A DNA stretch of 64,000 nucleotides from [Clostridium] symbiosum. Its GTDB lineage: Bacteria > Bacillota > Clostridia > Lachnospirales > Lachnospiraceae. The first letter of the stretch is position 1, and each line of letters starts with the position of its first letter. The stretch lies in the NCBI GenBank assembly GCA_036419695.1, contig CP143946.1:3528001-3592000 (forward strand). The letters run 5' to 3'. The notes under the pieces are model-generated. The model was given only the letters and a program-made list of their open reading frames with translations. It made no database searches and was not told the origin of the DNA. A program made the position numbers and the translations under genes. Shown here piece by piece: positions 25,108 through 34,827 of this stretch.

Positions 25108-26496
25108 TTAAAATCTGAATTTATCCTCAAAATAATCCTTCAGCTCTGCAATCGGAACACGTACCTGCTCCATTGTGTCACGGTCTCTTACCGTAACAGC
25201 GTTGTCTGTCTCGGAGTCGAAGTCATAGGTGATGCAGAACGGAGTACCGATCTCATCCTGTCTTCTGTAACGTTTTCCGATGTTGCCTCTGTCGTCAAAC
25301 TCACAGTTGTAGTATTTGCAAAGCTCGGCATAAACCTTCTCCGCACCCTCATTCAGTTTCTTGGACAGAGGAAGCACGCCTACTTTTACAGGTGCAAGCG
25401 CCGGATGGAAATGAAGGACGGTTCTGACATCGCCCTCTCCAATCTCCTCCTCGTCATAGGCTGCGCAGAGGAATGCCAGTGTCACACGGTCGGCGCCCAG
25501 TGACGGCTCAACTACGTAAGGGATGTATTTTGTCTTCTTCTCATCATCAAAGTAAGCCATATCCTGTCCGGATGTGTTCTGATGCTGTGTCAGGTCATAA
25601 TCGGTTCTGTCCGCAATGCCCCAGAGTTCTCCCCAGCCGAATGGGAACAGGAATTCCAGATCCGTTGTAGCCTTGCTGTAGAAGCTCAGCTCTTCCTTCT
25701 CATGATCTCTTGCACGCATCTCTTCATCTTTGATGCCTAACGCTTTCAGCCAGTTGATGCAGTACTCTTTCCAGTATGCGAACCACTCCAGATCGGTATC
25801 CGGCTCACAGAAGAACTCAAGCTCCATCTGCTCGAACTCTCTTGTACGGAACGTGAAGTTTCCGGGTGTAATCTCATTACGGAAGGATTTACCGATCTGG
25901 GCAATTCCGAACGGGATCTTCTTTCTGGATGTTCTCTGTACGTTCTTGAAGTTAACGAAGATACCCTGGGCAGTCTCAGGCCTTAAATATACGGTATTCT
26001 TGGCATCCTCCGTTACACCCTGGAATGTCTTGAACATCAGGTTGAACTGACGGATATCGGTAAAATCATGCTTGCCGCAGCTTGGGCAGCAGATATTGTT
26101 GTCGTCGATGTACTTTTTCATCTCTTCCTGGGACCAGGCGTCAACGGAACCCTCGATTTTGATTCCCTTCTCATCCATATAGTCCTCAATCAGCTTGTCG
26201 GCACGGAAACGCTCTTTACATGCCTTACAGTCCATAAGAGGATCGGAAAATCCGCCGAGATGGCCGGAAGCTACCCATGTCTGGGAGTTCATTAAGATTG
26301 CACAGTCAACGCCTACGTTGTACGGGCTCTCCTGCACGAATTTCTGCCACCATGCTTTCTTTACATTGTTCTTCAGCTCCACACCAAGGTTACCATAGTC
26401 CCATGTATTGGCAAGTCCGCCGTAAATCTCAGAACCAGGGTATACAAAACCTCTTGATTTGGCAAGGGCTACAATTTTTTCCATTGTCTTTTCCAT
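25108..26496 (-). CDS. glyQS: Glycyl-tRNA synthetase (single-chain, class II)
   Basis: 462 residues, the alpha2-type enzyme. N-terminal MEKIVALAKSRGFVYPGSEIYGG; the insertion before motif 2 carries CCPSCGKHDF and CKACKERF Cys pairs that may bind zinc; motif 2 lies around FRNEITPGNFTFRTREFEQME; motif 3 around GADRVTLAFLCAAYD; the anticodon-binding domain covers the last 100 residues. It charges tRNA-Gly in the cytoplasm. GGAGG lies 11 bases before the ATG. It is the last gene of a group with the lipoprotein and recO. No T-box leader was seen directly upstream, where only 20 bp separate it from the previous gene. Confidence 0.97.
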   Translation of the reverse strand: MEKTMEKIVALAKSRGFVYPGSEIYGGLANTWDYGNLGVELKNNVKKAWWQKFVQESPYNVGVDCAILMNSQTWVASGHLGGFSDPLMDCKACKERFRADKLIEDYMDEKGIKIEGSVDAWSQEEMKKYIDDNNICCPSCGKHDFTDIRQFNLMFKTFQGVTEDAKNTVYLRPETAQGIFVNFKNVQRTSRKKIPFGIAQIGKSFRNEITPGNFTFRTREFEQMELEFFCEPDTDLEWFAYWKEYCINWLKALGIKDEEMRARDHEKEELSFYSKATTDLEFLFPFGWGELWGIADRTDYDLTQHQNTSGQDMAYFDDEKKTKYIPYVVEPSLGADRVTLAFLCAAYDEEEIGEGDVRTVLHFHPALAPVKVGVLPLSKKLNEGAEKVYAELCKYYNCEFDDRGNIGKRYRRQDEIGTPFCITYDFDSETDNAVTVRDRDTMEQVRVPIAELKDYFEDKFRF

Positions 26497-26515
26497 CTTT
26501 AATTTATCCTCCTAT

Positions 26516-27178
26516 CTATTTGAACACGACCAGGGCTTTGCCGCCCTCCGGTATTGTTACCGTGTATTCATCTCTCTTTTCTGTACCTTCCGTCATGTAA
26601 AGGATTTTGCCGGAAAACATAATATTGCCACCGCCTTCTATCATGGCGACAGACGCCTCGGCATTCGACTTTATCTCGTCCGCCGCAGCCTCTTTCCCAT
26701 CCGCTTTCACGAACTTCGCGTCGGCGAACCAGCCCGCCGTATCGGCATCGGCAGTTTTCTTAACCTCAAGTGCTGTGACCGTATTGCTCATATCCTCGTT
26801 GTCATTTGTCTGGCGGAAATGAATCAGATCCTCCAGGGACGCATAGTCGAATATGGCCTTCAGCACACCTTTGTCGGCGGTGGAGCTCTGTAACGATACC
26901 GGAAGCTTGCTGCCTCCCATCTTGTTCTCCGCCAGCCCTTCAGCCCCGTTCTCCTGATTGAACCGGATCACAGCGGCTTCCAGATATTGCTGTAAATCTT
27001 TGCCGTCAACAGCATCTCCTTCATATTCCTGAACCAGTGCACTGGAAACAGCGCCATCCTGCGTCACATATACACAGCTTACAGACGGAGAGAATGTACT
27101 TTTCTGCCGGGAACCGCAGCCTGTCATCAGCATAACGGACACGGCAGCAACTGCCAAAAGCAGTCCTGACTTTTTCAT
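26516..27178 (-). CDS. Hypothetical lipoprotein
   Basis: About 220 residues. A signal peptide MKKSGLLLAVAAVSVMLM ends in the lipobox MTGC, so the protein is anchored on the outer face of the membrane. The mature part is acidic, about 200 residues, with no recognised domain; an alternating beta-strand pattern near the end (GGNIMFSGKILYMTEG, DEYTVTIPEG) suggests a small beta fold. The start is ATG at 27178, seven bases after GGGAGG. It lies between recO and glyQS on the same strand with short gaps. Function unknown. Confidence 0.75.
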   Translation of the reverse strand: MKKSGLLLAVAAVSVMLMTGCGSRQKSTFSPSVSCVYVTQDGAVSSALVQEYEGDAVDGKDLQQYLEAAVIRFNQENGAEGLAENKMGGSKLPVSLQSSTADKGVLKAIFDYASLEDLIHFRQTNDNEDMSNTVTALEVKKTADADTAGWFADAKFVKADGKEAAADEIKSNAEASVAMIEGGGNIMFSGKILYMTEGTEKRDEYTVTIPEGGKALVVFK

Positions 27179-27274
27179 CACTCATCCTCCCTTTTAATTT
27201 TGCATCAAGTTTTTATAGTATACCTTCTTTTTCCTTTATTTTCAATAGGTGCCCCGGTTTTTCTTTACATGGAA

Positions 27275-27922
27275 TCACACAATCGCCTCCAGGATCTCCA
27301 GGGAATGAAATTTTTTGTCTATGTAGTGCTTTTTATTGTCTTCGACGCAGCGTCTGAACTCCTCAAACACCTCATCGGTAAGCAGAAACGTATACAGTTT
27401 TTCCACCGGTGAAAATACGGTAAATTCCCAGGCATACACGGCCGACTCACTGACGGCCCGGCCCGGCCGTTCCGTGTACTCGCCGTTTATGGACATGGCC
27501 TTAAGCTCAAAAATCCGCTGTACCAGCCTGTTTGGGATTGCAGGTTTTAAGAGGGCCCTGAAGGACTGGTAGAGAAGCTTAAGCATCTCCGTCCCCTCAA
27601 TCCCCTCTCTCTCATAATAGTCGGCAAACTCCACGAAATAGGAGGCATAGCAGGCGCACTCCATGTCCCTTTCAAGGCCCTCAAAATAATTTTCTATCTC
27701 GGCGCCGTAGAGGTTGTATGCATCCCGCCCCTCCGAAAGAGAAAACACGCCGAATGCAAATGGACGGCTGGGCGCCCGAAGCAGGCTTCCCGGCCTTTTT
27801 GCCCCCCTTGCAAAGACGGTGATTTTTCCCCGCTCTTTTGTCAGGATGACAAGACGTTTGTCGTATTCCCCTGCCGGAAATGCGCTGAGCACCATGCCCG
27901 TAGTTTTAACCAGTTCTCTCAA
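27275..27922 (-). CDS. recO: DNA repair protein RecO
   Basis: 215 residues. The N-terminal OB-fold reads TTGMVLSAFPAGEYDKRLVI with GKITVFARGAKRPGS, typical of RecO. RecO loads RecA onto SSB-coated DNA with RecR. The start is TTG at 27922, with AGGAGG and eight-base spacing. The protein is shorter than the usual 240-250 residues, and the CxxC Cys cluster that many RecO proteins carry in the C-terminal domain is absent: after FELKAMSINGEY the sequence goes straight to ERPGRAVSES. It follows era, as is common in Firmicutes. Confidence 0.9.
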   Translation of the reverse strand: MRELVKTTGMVLSAFPAGEYDKRLVILTKERGKITVFARGAKRPGSLLRAPSRPFAFGVFSLSEGRDAYNLYGAEIENYFEGLERDMECACYASYFVEFADYYEREGIEGTEMLKLLYQSFRALLKPAIPNRLVQRIFELKAMSINGEYTERPGRAVSESAVYAWEFTVFSPVEKLYTFLLTDEVFEEFRRCVEDNKKHYIDKKFHSLEILEAIV

Positions 27923-28025
27923 AACTTCCGCCTCCTGACCTTTTTCGGGGCACGGATTCCCAGTGCAGGAAAGCCGTGTCCTCTAAGCTTCTATAGAGCT
28001 GCGGTTCACACCGCACCCGGTAACT

Positions 28026-28928
28026 CTATATGTCCTTCGGGTTATAACCGTAATTCTTCATATAAAGATCACTGTCACGCCACTCTTTCCTGACCTTGAC
28101 CCAGAGTTTTAAGTTCACCTGAGTATCCATCAGGTTCTGGATCTCCGTCCTGGCCGAGGTCCCGATCTTTTTTAACTTCCCGCCGTTTTTTCCTATGATA
28201 ATTCCCTTGTGGGACTCGCGTTCGCAGACGATCGTGGCATCGATATCAATGAGTCCGTTCGGACGTTCCTTCATCTGGTCGATCACAACGGCAATACCGT
28301 GAGGAATCTCGTCATCCAGCATTCTCAGGGCTTTCTCTCTGATAAGCTCGGCGGCAATCTGGCGCATGGGCTGATCCGTTACCGTGTCCTCGTCGTAAAA
28401 CTGCGGGCCGCAGGGCAGATATTTGAAAATGCAGTCTTTTACATCCTCGATATTGATTTCCTTTAACGCCGACACCGGGATAATCTCGGCAAATTTGCAG
28501 ATGTCCTTATAGGCTGCGATAAAGGTGAGGATCTCCTCCCTCTTTACCGTGTCAATCTTATTGATGACCAGCATGACCGGTGTCTTTACCTTATTAAGCT
28601 GTTCTGCAATATGACGCTCTCCCGCACCGATAAATGTGCTCGGCTCCACCAGCCACAGAATCACATCGACTTCCTTCAACGTGTGTTCCGCCACGCTGAC
28701 CATGTATTCCCCCAGCTTGTTCTTTGCTTTGTGGATGCCCGGGGTGTCGAGGAAGATAATCTGTCCCCTCTCGTCCGTATACACTGTCTGGATTCTGTTC
28801 CTGGTCGTCTGCGGCTTATCGGACGTGATCGCGATCTTCTGTCCGATCAGATGATTCATGAGCGTAGATTTTCCCACGTTCGGCCGTCCTATTAAAGTTA
28901 CAAATCCTGATTTTAAATTATCCTGCAT
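28026..28928 (-). CDS. era: GTPase Era
   Basis: 300 residues. G1 GRPNVGKST, G3 DTPGIHK, G4 NKID, G5 SALKEINIED, then a C-terminal KH domain with the GKNGGKLKKIGTSAR loop and a final DLYMKNYGYN. Era binds 16S rRNA and assists 30S maturation. ATG at 28928 follows AAGGAG. A two-armed hairpin (TATAGAG/CTCTATA with inner TGCGGT/ACCGCA, about 27992-28030) covers the stop codon and the start of the gap to recO. Confidence 0.97.
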   Translation of the reverse strand: MQDNLKSGFVTLIGRPNVGKSTLMNHLIGQKIAITSDKPQTTRNRIQTVYTDERGQIIFLDTPGIHKAKNKLGEYMVSVAEHTLKEVDVILWLVEPSTFIGAGERHIAEQLNKVKTPVMLVINKIDTVKREEILTFIAAYKDICKFAEIIPVSALKEINIEDVKDCIFKYLPCGPQFYDEDTVTDQPMRQIAAELIREKALRMLDDEIPHGIAVVIDQMKERPNGLIDIDATIVCERESHKGIIIGKNGGKLKKIGTSARTEIQNLMDTQVNLKLWVKVRKEWRDSDLYMKNYGYNPKDI

Positions 28929-29078
28929 TCATGCTCCTTCATCCATAACGGTCCACGCGCTTTGAAAGCCGCCTTTCGGGGACTTTAAGCGCATAAACCG
29001 TTACATTTATTTGTCATTCGTTGGTAACGCTTCCGTACCTTCTGAACCGTTACATTCGTTGTTTCAAGCGTTTCCCGT

Positions 29079-31997
29079 TTAATTAAACAGGTTCTTTATG
29101 CTGCCGAACAGCTCTTTATTTTCTTTAATCTTCTCGGCATTGCCCACCACGCAGAAACTTCCCGTGTCTAAGATGGCTCTGATAATGCCTGCCAGCGCAC
29201 GGATATCCTCCGGCTTTGCGGTCAGGATCTGTCTTCTCTCCTCCGCGAGCATCTCATCGGTCACGCCCGAATACCAGGCGGAAACTGCTTTGGCTCCTTT
29301 GTACGGAGGTAAGAGCGGTGTGTCCAGATCACTGATGGTGCCGATCACGTATTTCGTCATATCCCTCTCGTCCGCATCGAACTGCTCCAGATATTCGGCC
29401 ACACCCTCAAAGACCTGATCCGTCTCTTTCAGGTTCGGATCACGGTAGGATACAAAATATCCCTCGCCGGACCGTCCGGCGCTGTTCATGACTCCGTAAG
29501 CTCCGCCCTTAACGCGGACGTTGAGCCAGAGATAGTCATAACCCAGAATCGGTTTCAGGACACGCAGCGCACCCGTGTAGGAATATCCGCTGCCGGAGAA
29601 GGTGCCGCAGCGCGCCACGTAATTCACCTGTGAGGACGTCATGAAACCTTCGTTCCTGTTGCCCTTTTCCCATACGAACGGATACGCCGGGCCGCCGGTC
29701 TTTGGAAGTTTATCCTTTAAAAGCTTCATGGCAGATTCCAGATATTGAAATCCCTCATCGTCCGCCGTGTAGCTCACCGTCATATTGTCGGCCGTGAAAA
29801 GGCGTCCTGCCGTCTCTTTTAACTTCTGCATCAGGACTTCTTTTTTCGCGTCGTAATTCTTCGCCATATCTTCGAGGAACTGATAATAGGCAATGCCTCC
29901 GGTCACATCGTTGAAAGCAGAGGTGGCCGAAAAATAGGACGTAGCTCTCGCCACCGCTGCGGAATGGGCGGCCGCATTCAGCTTTGCCTGGCTCCTGGAC
30001 TTCATTTCCCCGACTATCTCACCGAGTCGTTTCCCGTCATCCAGAATGGAATCCATCAGCATCTCGCCAATCATTGTAAAACCAAAATCAAGCTTATCGT
30101 AAAGCACGCGGGCACTGGCGGTAAAGGCTCCCGTAAACTTCTCCGGATCCGATAAATTCGGGAAAGAAGTCACGCTCAGGCTGATACCGCCGCTGTTTAA
30201 ATTAATCTCATTGGCCAAATCACTGTAGCTGTGCTCTTTTGTGTTCACATAGCCCAGAACAGCTTTCAGGAGGCCGACATAGGGCAGATCTTCCGACGGC
30301 ACGCGGTTCGTGTCAAACATCACCTTCAGGTATCCGATTCCGGATGTGAACATATTGTGGCAGAGCACGGTCGTTCCGTCCATCTCTTTCACTTCCAGGC
30401 AGAGTTTCTCCGGTTTTTCTTCTATATCTTCACGCCTAAGCAGAGGAATCTTCTCCAGATCCTCCCTGGGTGACGGGGTATCCTGATAAGTTTTCAGTTC
30501 CTTCGTCTTTTCTACCAGGACCTTGATTTCGCTTTCCGTAAGGCTTTTCTTATATTCTGCCAGCTTTTTCCGTAAATTTTCGTCCTCGATGGCCGTCAGA
30601 TTACGCTTCGGGCTGACCGTGATGACGGCTTCAAACGGGTTATCCAGAAGGAAGGTCCGGATCAGGTCCTCAAAATATCCCTCGTCCACTGCTTTCTTCA
30701 GGAATTCAAATGTCTTTTCATATTCCAGATGCATCAGAGGATCGCCGTCATAAAGCCAGCTGTCCATACTCTGGAGACCGTACATCAGGCCCTTGGGCGC
30801 CGAACCGAAGTCTGCCTCCCTGTAACGGAACTCATAGTAATTGATGCCGGCCAGAAGGCTCTTCTTATTGATTCCCTGGTCGGCCAGTTTCCGCAGCGTG
30901 CCCTTGACCACGGCCAGGAATTCACCCAGCTGTTCCTTGTCTGCATCCTTGGCTATCACGGAAAAATAGGGCTGCAAAATGCCGTTCTCGTAGCCGCCCA
31001 GAATGTCCTGGCCGATTCCCGCCTTTACAAGTTCCTCTTTTAAGGGAGCTCCCGGCGCATCAATCAGCGTGTATTCCAGAATCTGGAATGCCATATAGTG
31101 GAGAGGATTGAGATCGTCTCCCACGACGGTGTTCACGGAAAGGTAGGTCGCCTGTTCCTCCGGCTCGGAATCCGTAATAGAATAAAAGATTTCACGTTCT
31201 TCCGGCTTATCAAACGGTTTCTGCATATGAATCTCGGAATCTACCTCCTGCCTGTCGTAGCGGCTCAGATATTCCCGATCCAGCCAGTCCAGTTTCTCCG
31301 CCATATCCATATCTCCGTAAAGATAGATAAAGCTGTTGGACGGATGATAATATTTTCTGTGGAAATCCAGGAATTCTTCATAAGTCAGGGACGGAATCAC
31401 ATCCGGAGCGCCTCCCGACTCGTTGCTGTAGCAGGTATCGGGGAAAAGCACATTTCTCGTATACCGGTCCAGTACGCTCTCCGGTGATGAAAAGGCCCCC
31501 TTCATCTCATTGTAAACGACTCCGTTGTAGGTGACGGGGCCATCCTCGGATTCCATCTCATAGTGCCATCCTTCCTGCATAAAGATCTTTTCCTCATTGT
31601 AAATATTGGGATGAAGCACGGCATCCATATAGACGTCCATCAGGTTCTGGAAATCCTTGTCATTGCAGCTTGCTACCGGGTAAACCGTTTTATCCGGATA
31701 AGTCATGGCATTTAAGAATGTGTTGAGGGATCCCTTTACCAGTTCCACAAACGGATCCTTCACAGGGAATTTTTCCGATCCGCAGAGCACGCTGTGCTCC
31801 AGAATGTGGGGAACTCCCGTGCTGTCGGACGGAGGTGTCCTGAAGCCAATGGTAAATACCTTATTTTCGTCCTCATTAGAAAGCAGGAAAATCCTGGCGC
31901 CGGTTTTCTTGTGCTCCAGGATCATTGCTTCTGAATTTAATTCTTTTACATACGTTTCTGATACTACCTGATATGCATTTAAATCCTTCACTGTCAT
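29079..31997 (-). CDS. M16C family zinc metallopeptidase (presequence-protease-like)
   Basis: About 972 residues. The inverted zinc motif HILEH sits in GVPHILEHSVLCGSEKFPV near residue 65, with the second-shell Glu expected in the following helices; FNAMTYPDKTVYPVAS-type sequence is a hallmark of M16C. There are four M16 domains in one chain, forming a closed chamber that degrades unfolded peptides. There is no signal peptide, so it is cytoplasmic. ATG at 31997 has AAAGGA at eight bases; two earlier ATG codons (32006, 32003) are too close. It lies between ydcF and era; the 150-bp gap before era contains short AACCGTTACATT repeats. Confidence 0.92.
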   Translation of the reverse strand: MTVKDLNAYQVVSETYVKELNSEAMILEHKKTGARIFLLSNEDENKVFTIGFRTPPSDSTGVPHILEHSVLCGSEKFPVKDPFVELVKGSLNTFLNAMTYPDKTVYPVASCNDKDFQNLMDVYMDAVLHPNIYNEEKIFMQEGWHYEMESEDGPVTYNGVVYNEMKGAFSSPESVLDRYTRNVLFPDTCYSNESGGAPDVIPSLTYEEFLDFHRKYYHPSNSFIYLYGDMDMAEKLDWLDREYLSRYDRQEVDSEIHMQKPFDKPEEREIFYSITDSEPEEQATYLSVNTVVGDDLNPLHYMAFQILEYTLIDAPGAPLKEELVKAGIGQDILGGYENGILQPYFSVIAKDADKEQLGEFLAVVKGTLRKLADQGINKKSLLAGINYYEFRYREADFGSAPKGLMYGLQSMDSWLYDGDPLMHLEYEKTFEFLKKAVDEGYFEDLIRTFLLDNPFEAVITVSPKRNLTAIEDENLRKKLAEYKKSLTESEIKVLVEKTKELKTYQDTPSPREDLEKIPLLRREDIEEKPEKLCLEVKEMDGTTVLCHNMFTSGIGYLKVMFDTNRVPSEDLPYVGLLKAVLGYVNTKEHSYSDLANEINLNSGGISLSVTSFPNLSDPEKFTGAFTASARVLYDKLDFGFTMIGEMLMDSILDDGKRLGEIVGEMKSRSQAKLNAAAHSAAVARATSYFSATSAFNDVTGGIAYYQFLEDMAKNYDAKKEVLMQKLKETAGRLFTADNMTVSYTADDEGFQYLESAMKLLKDKLPKTGGPAYPFVWEKGNRNEGFMTSSQVNYVARCGTFSGSGYSYTGALRVLKPILGYDYLWLNVRVKGGAYGVMNSAGRSGEGYFVSYRDPNLKETDQVFEGVAEYLEQFDADERDMTKYVIGTISDLDTPLLPPYKGAKAVSAWYSGVTDEMLAEERRQILTAKPEDIRALAGIIRAILDTGSFCVVGNAEKIKENKELFGSIKNLFN

Positions 31998-32086
31998 TCT
32001 CATCATCCTTTTCCTGATTGTTCGTATCGCTGTCTGCGGCGTTTCTGCTCTTTCTCAGTCTATGAACGGCAATACACATTCCTTTC

Positions 32087-32896
32087 TTACATTTTACCCA
32101 TAAATTTATCTTTCAGTACAGCAAAACCTTCTCTTACCCACATATGTACGGCCAAAACAGGATCTCCCGGGGCTGCAATCCCTGAAATATTGTAGATCCC
32201 CTGTTTTTTCGCAATGGATTTGGCCCTGAAAACATGGTAATTGCTGGTCAGAACCGCAATCTTCACGGAGTCGGACCGCTCCCTGTAGCTGTCCATCAGG
32301 CTTTCTTTCGCCGCCATGGCTTTATATTTTTCCTGGTAATCAATTACCTTTTTACTGTAAACAATGTTCTGCACCGTGTTGACCGACTGTTCTTCCAACA
32401 GAAGCTGGGATTCGGGAATACCATTGTACAGAAGATAATCATACATGGCCCTGGCCTCACTGATATCCTCTCCCGCTCCCTGCCCGCCCGAAAGCACCAG
32501 CACGGTATTCGGATTATTCTCCGCATAAGTGAGCGCCCTGTCCAGCCTTTTCTTCAGGGAATTGCTCACCTCACTGCCCCTCACCTTAGCTCCCAGCACA
32601 ATCACGTACTCGGCGGCCCGGCGGCTGGATGCAATGGCACTCCATCCAATCATCAGCTCCACCGCCACAAAGATGACGGCACAGGCCGTACAAAATGTAG
32701 TCACCGACACCGGCAGCCAGTGCGGAACCAACTGCGGATGCTTATTACAGTAATGAAGTCCCGCTGCAAGCAGCGTAAACACAACGGCCATCGACGGCCA
32801 GAACAGTGCAAACGAAGTGGACAGCCCAGAATACAATGCGATAATCCCATAGTAAAGCAGACATAAAACGGCAGCGCCTTCCAAGATCCAGGTCAT
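32087..32896 (-). CDS. YdcF/SanA-family (DUF218) membrane protein
   Basis: 269 residues. About three N-terminal membrane helices (1-90), then a DUF218 domain with YVIVLGAKVRGSEVSNSL and VLVLSGGQGAGEDISEARAM, LLEEQSVNT and VLTSNYHVFRA, the conserved strand ends of the ElyC/SanA fold. Family members are linked to envelope or vancomycin-sensitivity phenotypes; the reaction is unknown. The start has AAAGGAGG. It follows trhP in the same direction. Confidence 0.85.
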   Translation of the reverse strand: MTWILEGAAVLCLLYYGIIALYSGLSTSFALFWPSMAVVFTLLAAGLHYCNKHPQLVPHWLPVSVTTFCTACAVIFVAVELMIGWSAIASSRRAAEYVIVLGAKVRGSEVSNSLKKRLDRALTYAENNPNTVLVLSGGQGAGEDISEARAMYDYLLYNGIPESQLLLEEQSVNTVQNIVYSKKVIDYQEKYKAMAAKESLMDSYRERSDSVKIAVLTSNYHVFRAKSIAKKQGIYNISGIAAPGDPVLAVHMWVREGFAVLKDKFMGKM

Positions 32897-32947
32897 TGAT
32901 TTCCTCCTTTGTAGGGTAAACCTCCAATGTAAACAGTATCCGTAACG

Positions 32948-34174
32948 TTACATCTCGCTTCTGCGGATAATATCATAGTACTCCGCATTTCCTCCCAGAT
33001 CTACATAAAGAATCTGTTTGGGATGGGGCGCACTTTCCACCTGATTTCCTTCCTCATCATAAATGGCTGCAACCTGAACTTCCAGATTCCTGCCGTCCGG
33101 TTTCATAATCTCCACTGTCTCGCCAACGGAAAACTTGTTTTTCTGTTCGATCCGGATCAGGCCGTCCTCCCTGACTTCCTCCACCGTTCCGAGATACGTA
33201 TAATTCTTCACATAGGTGTTGCTGTCGTAAATCTGTGTAGTGGCATCCGGCTTGTTAAAATAGAATCCCGTAGTGAATTCCCTGTATGTGCATTTTCCAA
33301 TTTCCGCTTTATACCACTCCATATTCTCCCTGTAAAGCTCCGGGCTCTTCAGATAATCATCGATCGCTTTCCTGTAAGTCCTGGCTACCGTGGCTACATA
33401 GAGGGCCGTCTTCATCCTGCCTTCTATCTTAAAGCTGTCGATTCCCGCCTCGATCATCTCCGGAATGTGCTCGATCATGCACAGATCCTTGGAATTGAAA
33501 ATATAGGTTCCGCGCTCATTTTCGTATACGGGCATGTATTCTCCCGGCCGTGTCTCCTCCACCACCGAATATTTCCAGCGGCACGGATGGGTGCAGGCGC
33601 CCTGGTTGGCATCCCTGCCCACAAAATAATTGCTCAGCAGGCAGCGCCCCGAGTAGGAAATACACATTGCCCCATGCATGAAGCTCTCTATCTCCATATC
33701 CTCCGGAATCTTATCCCTGATTTCCCGTATCTCTTTCAGCGACAGCTCCCGGGCGGTAACGACTCTCTTTGCTCCCAGGCCGTACCAGAACAGGTAAGTT
33801 CCATAGTTGGTATTATTGGCCTGGGTGCTGATATGAATCTCCATATCGGGCAGAACCCTCTTTGCAATGGCAAATACGCCGGGATCCGATATAATCAGCG
33901 CATCCGGTTTTATCTCCTTCAGTTCCTCAAAATAGCGCTCCACTCCCGGCAGATCTTCATTGTGCGCCAGGATGTTGGCCGTTATATAAACTTTGACACC
34001 TCTCCCGTGTGCAAAGGCAATTCCCTCTTTAATCTCTTCATTGGTAAAATTCTTGGCCTTAGCCCGCAGGCCGAACGCCTCTCCGCCGAGATAGACGGCA
34101 TCGGCTCCGTAAATTACCGCAGTCTTTAATCCATCCAGACTTCCCGCCGGAATCAAAAGCTCCAGTTTTCTCAT
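32948..34174 (-). CDS. trhP: Peptidase U32-family protein, probable tRNA U34 hydroxylation factor TrhP (YrrO-like)
   Basis: About 408 residues. MRKLELLIPAGSLDGLKTA opens a TIM-barrel U32 domain with GADAVYLGGEAFGLRA, and the family Cys-rich signature appears as SYSGRCLLSNYFVGRDANQGACTHPCRW (split here as SYSGRCLLSNY and GACTHPCRW), the likely Fe-S ligand region. Known: YrrN/YrrO (TrhP1/2) use prephenate to make 5-hydroxyuridine at tRNA U34, and TrmR (YrrM) methylates it. The methyltransferase gene lies directly upstream with a 4-base overlap at 34186-34189; an ATG at 34174 has GAGG nearby and fits the family start better. A collagenase-like peptidase role is the older alternative. Confidence 0.85.
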   Translation of the reverse strand: MRKLELLIPAGSLDGLKTAVIYGADAVYLGGEAFGLRAKAKNFTNEEIKEGIAFAHGRGVKVYITANILAHNEDLPGVERYFEELKEIKPDALIISDPGVFAIAKRVLPDMEIHISTQANNTNYGTYLFWYGLGAKRVVTARELSLKEIREIRDKIPEDMEIESFMHGAMCISYSGRCLLSNYFVGRDANQGACTHPCRWKYSVVEETRPGEYMPVYENERGTYIFNSKDLCMIEHIPEMIEAGIDSFKIEGRMKTALYVATVARTYRKAIDDYLKSPELYRENMEWYKAEIGKCTYREFTTGFYFNKPDATTQIYDSNTYVKNYTYLGTVEEVREDGLIRIEQKNKFSVGETVEIMKPDGRNLEVQVAAIYDEEGNQVESAPHPKQILYVDLGGNAEYYDIIRRSEM

Positions 34175-34185
34175 ATTCCAGGTCC

Positions 34186-34827
34186 TCATTTCTTTACGCT
34201 GATTGTGACTCCGTCCCCTATCGGGACAATCGATGTCTCAAATTCTTCCATATGGGTGAGCGTATAAAGATATTCCCTCATCCTCGCATGGATGGTCCTG
34301 TTCCTGCGCTCCACCGCATACCGGGATTCGATGATATCACCGTCCTGGAGCACATTGTCGGATACCAGGACGCCCCCTTTTGGAAGCAGTTTCAGGATAA
34401 CAGGCAGCCAGTGCATATACTGCCCTTTGGCCGCATCCATGAATATAAAATCATAAGGGCCGGAAAGCGCGCTCAGAATTTCTTCTGCATCACCCTCCAA
34501 TAGAGTGATCCGCCCTTCTTCCCCTGCCCTTTTAAAATTGTCTTTCGCTATAGGAATACGTTTTTCGTATTTTTCAATTGTTGTAATGTGGCAGTCTTTT
34601 GGCATCACACGGCTCATCAGAAGAGCGGAATAGCCCACTGCGGTGCCCACCTCCAGAATTTCCTTCGGCTGTTTCATTGCCACAAGGGTCTTTAACAGAG
34701 CCGACGTCTCTTTTCTGATGATCGGGACATAAGAAGAAACAGCCTCCTCTTCTATTTCATCACAGAGACTGCCGTTTCCCGTATCCAGAGAATTAATATA
34801 GGATGTTATTCTCTCATTCACTACCAT
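34186..34827 (-). CDS. trmR: O-methyltransferase TrmR (YrrM-like)
   Basis: 213 residues, class I SAM methyltransferase of the COMT-like family: ILEVGTAVGYSALLM (SAM glycine loop), ITTIEKYEKRIPIAK, LLEGDAEEIL and YDFIFMDAAKGQYMHWL (metal and SAM contacts). By homology and by the conserved neighbourhood it probably methylates 5-hydroxyuridine-34 in tRNA, working with the adjacent TrhP. Its ATG overlaps the stop of the mltG-like gene and has GGAG ten bases upstream. Confidence 0.88.
   Translation of the reverse strand: MVVNERITSYINSLDTGNGSLCDEIEEEAVSSYVPIIRKETSALLKTLVAMKQPKEILEVGTAVGYSALLMSRVMPKDCHITTIEKYEKRIPIAKDNFKRAGEEGRITLLEGDAEEILSALSGPYDFIFMDAAKGQYMHWLPVILKLLPKGGVLVSDNVLQDGDIIESRYAVERRNRTIHARMREYLYTLTHMEEFETSIVPIGDGVTISVKK

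Noticed and set aside
26497..26515. T-box leader for glyQS
   Set aside because: Only about 19 bases separate it from the preceding gene, and no T-box core motif was seen within the upstream gene region.
33023..34129. Long plus-strand frame (368 codons) opposite trhP
   Set aside because: Antisense shadow of a conserved gene; its sequence matches no family.
32948..34174. Secreted collagenase
   Set aside because: U32 proteins are often named collagenase, but there is no signal peptide and the neighbourhood with trmR fits tRNA hydroxylation.
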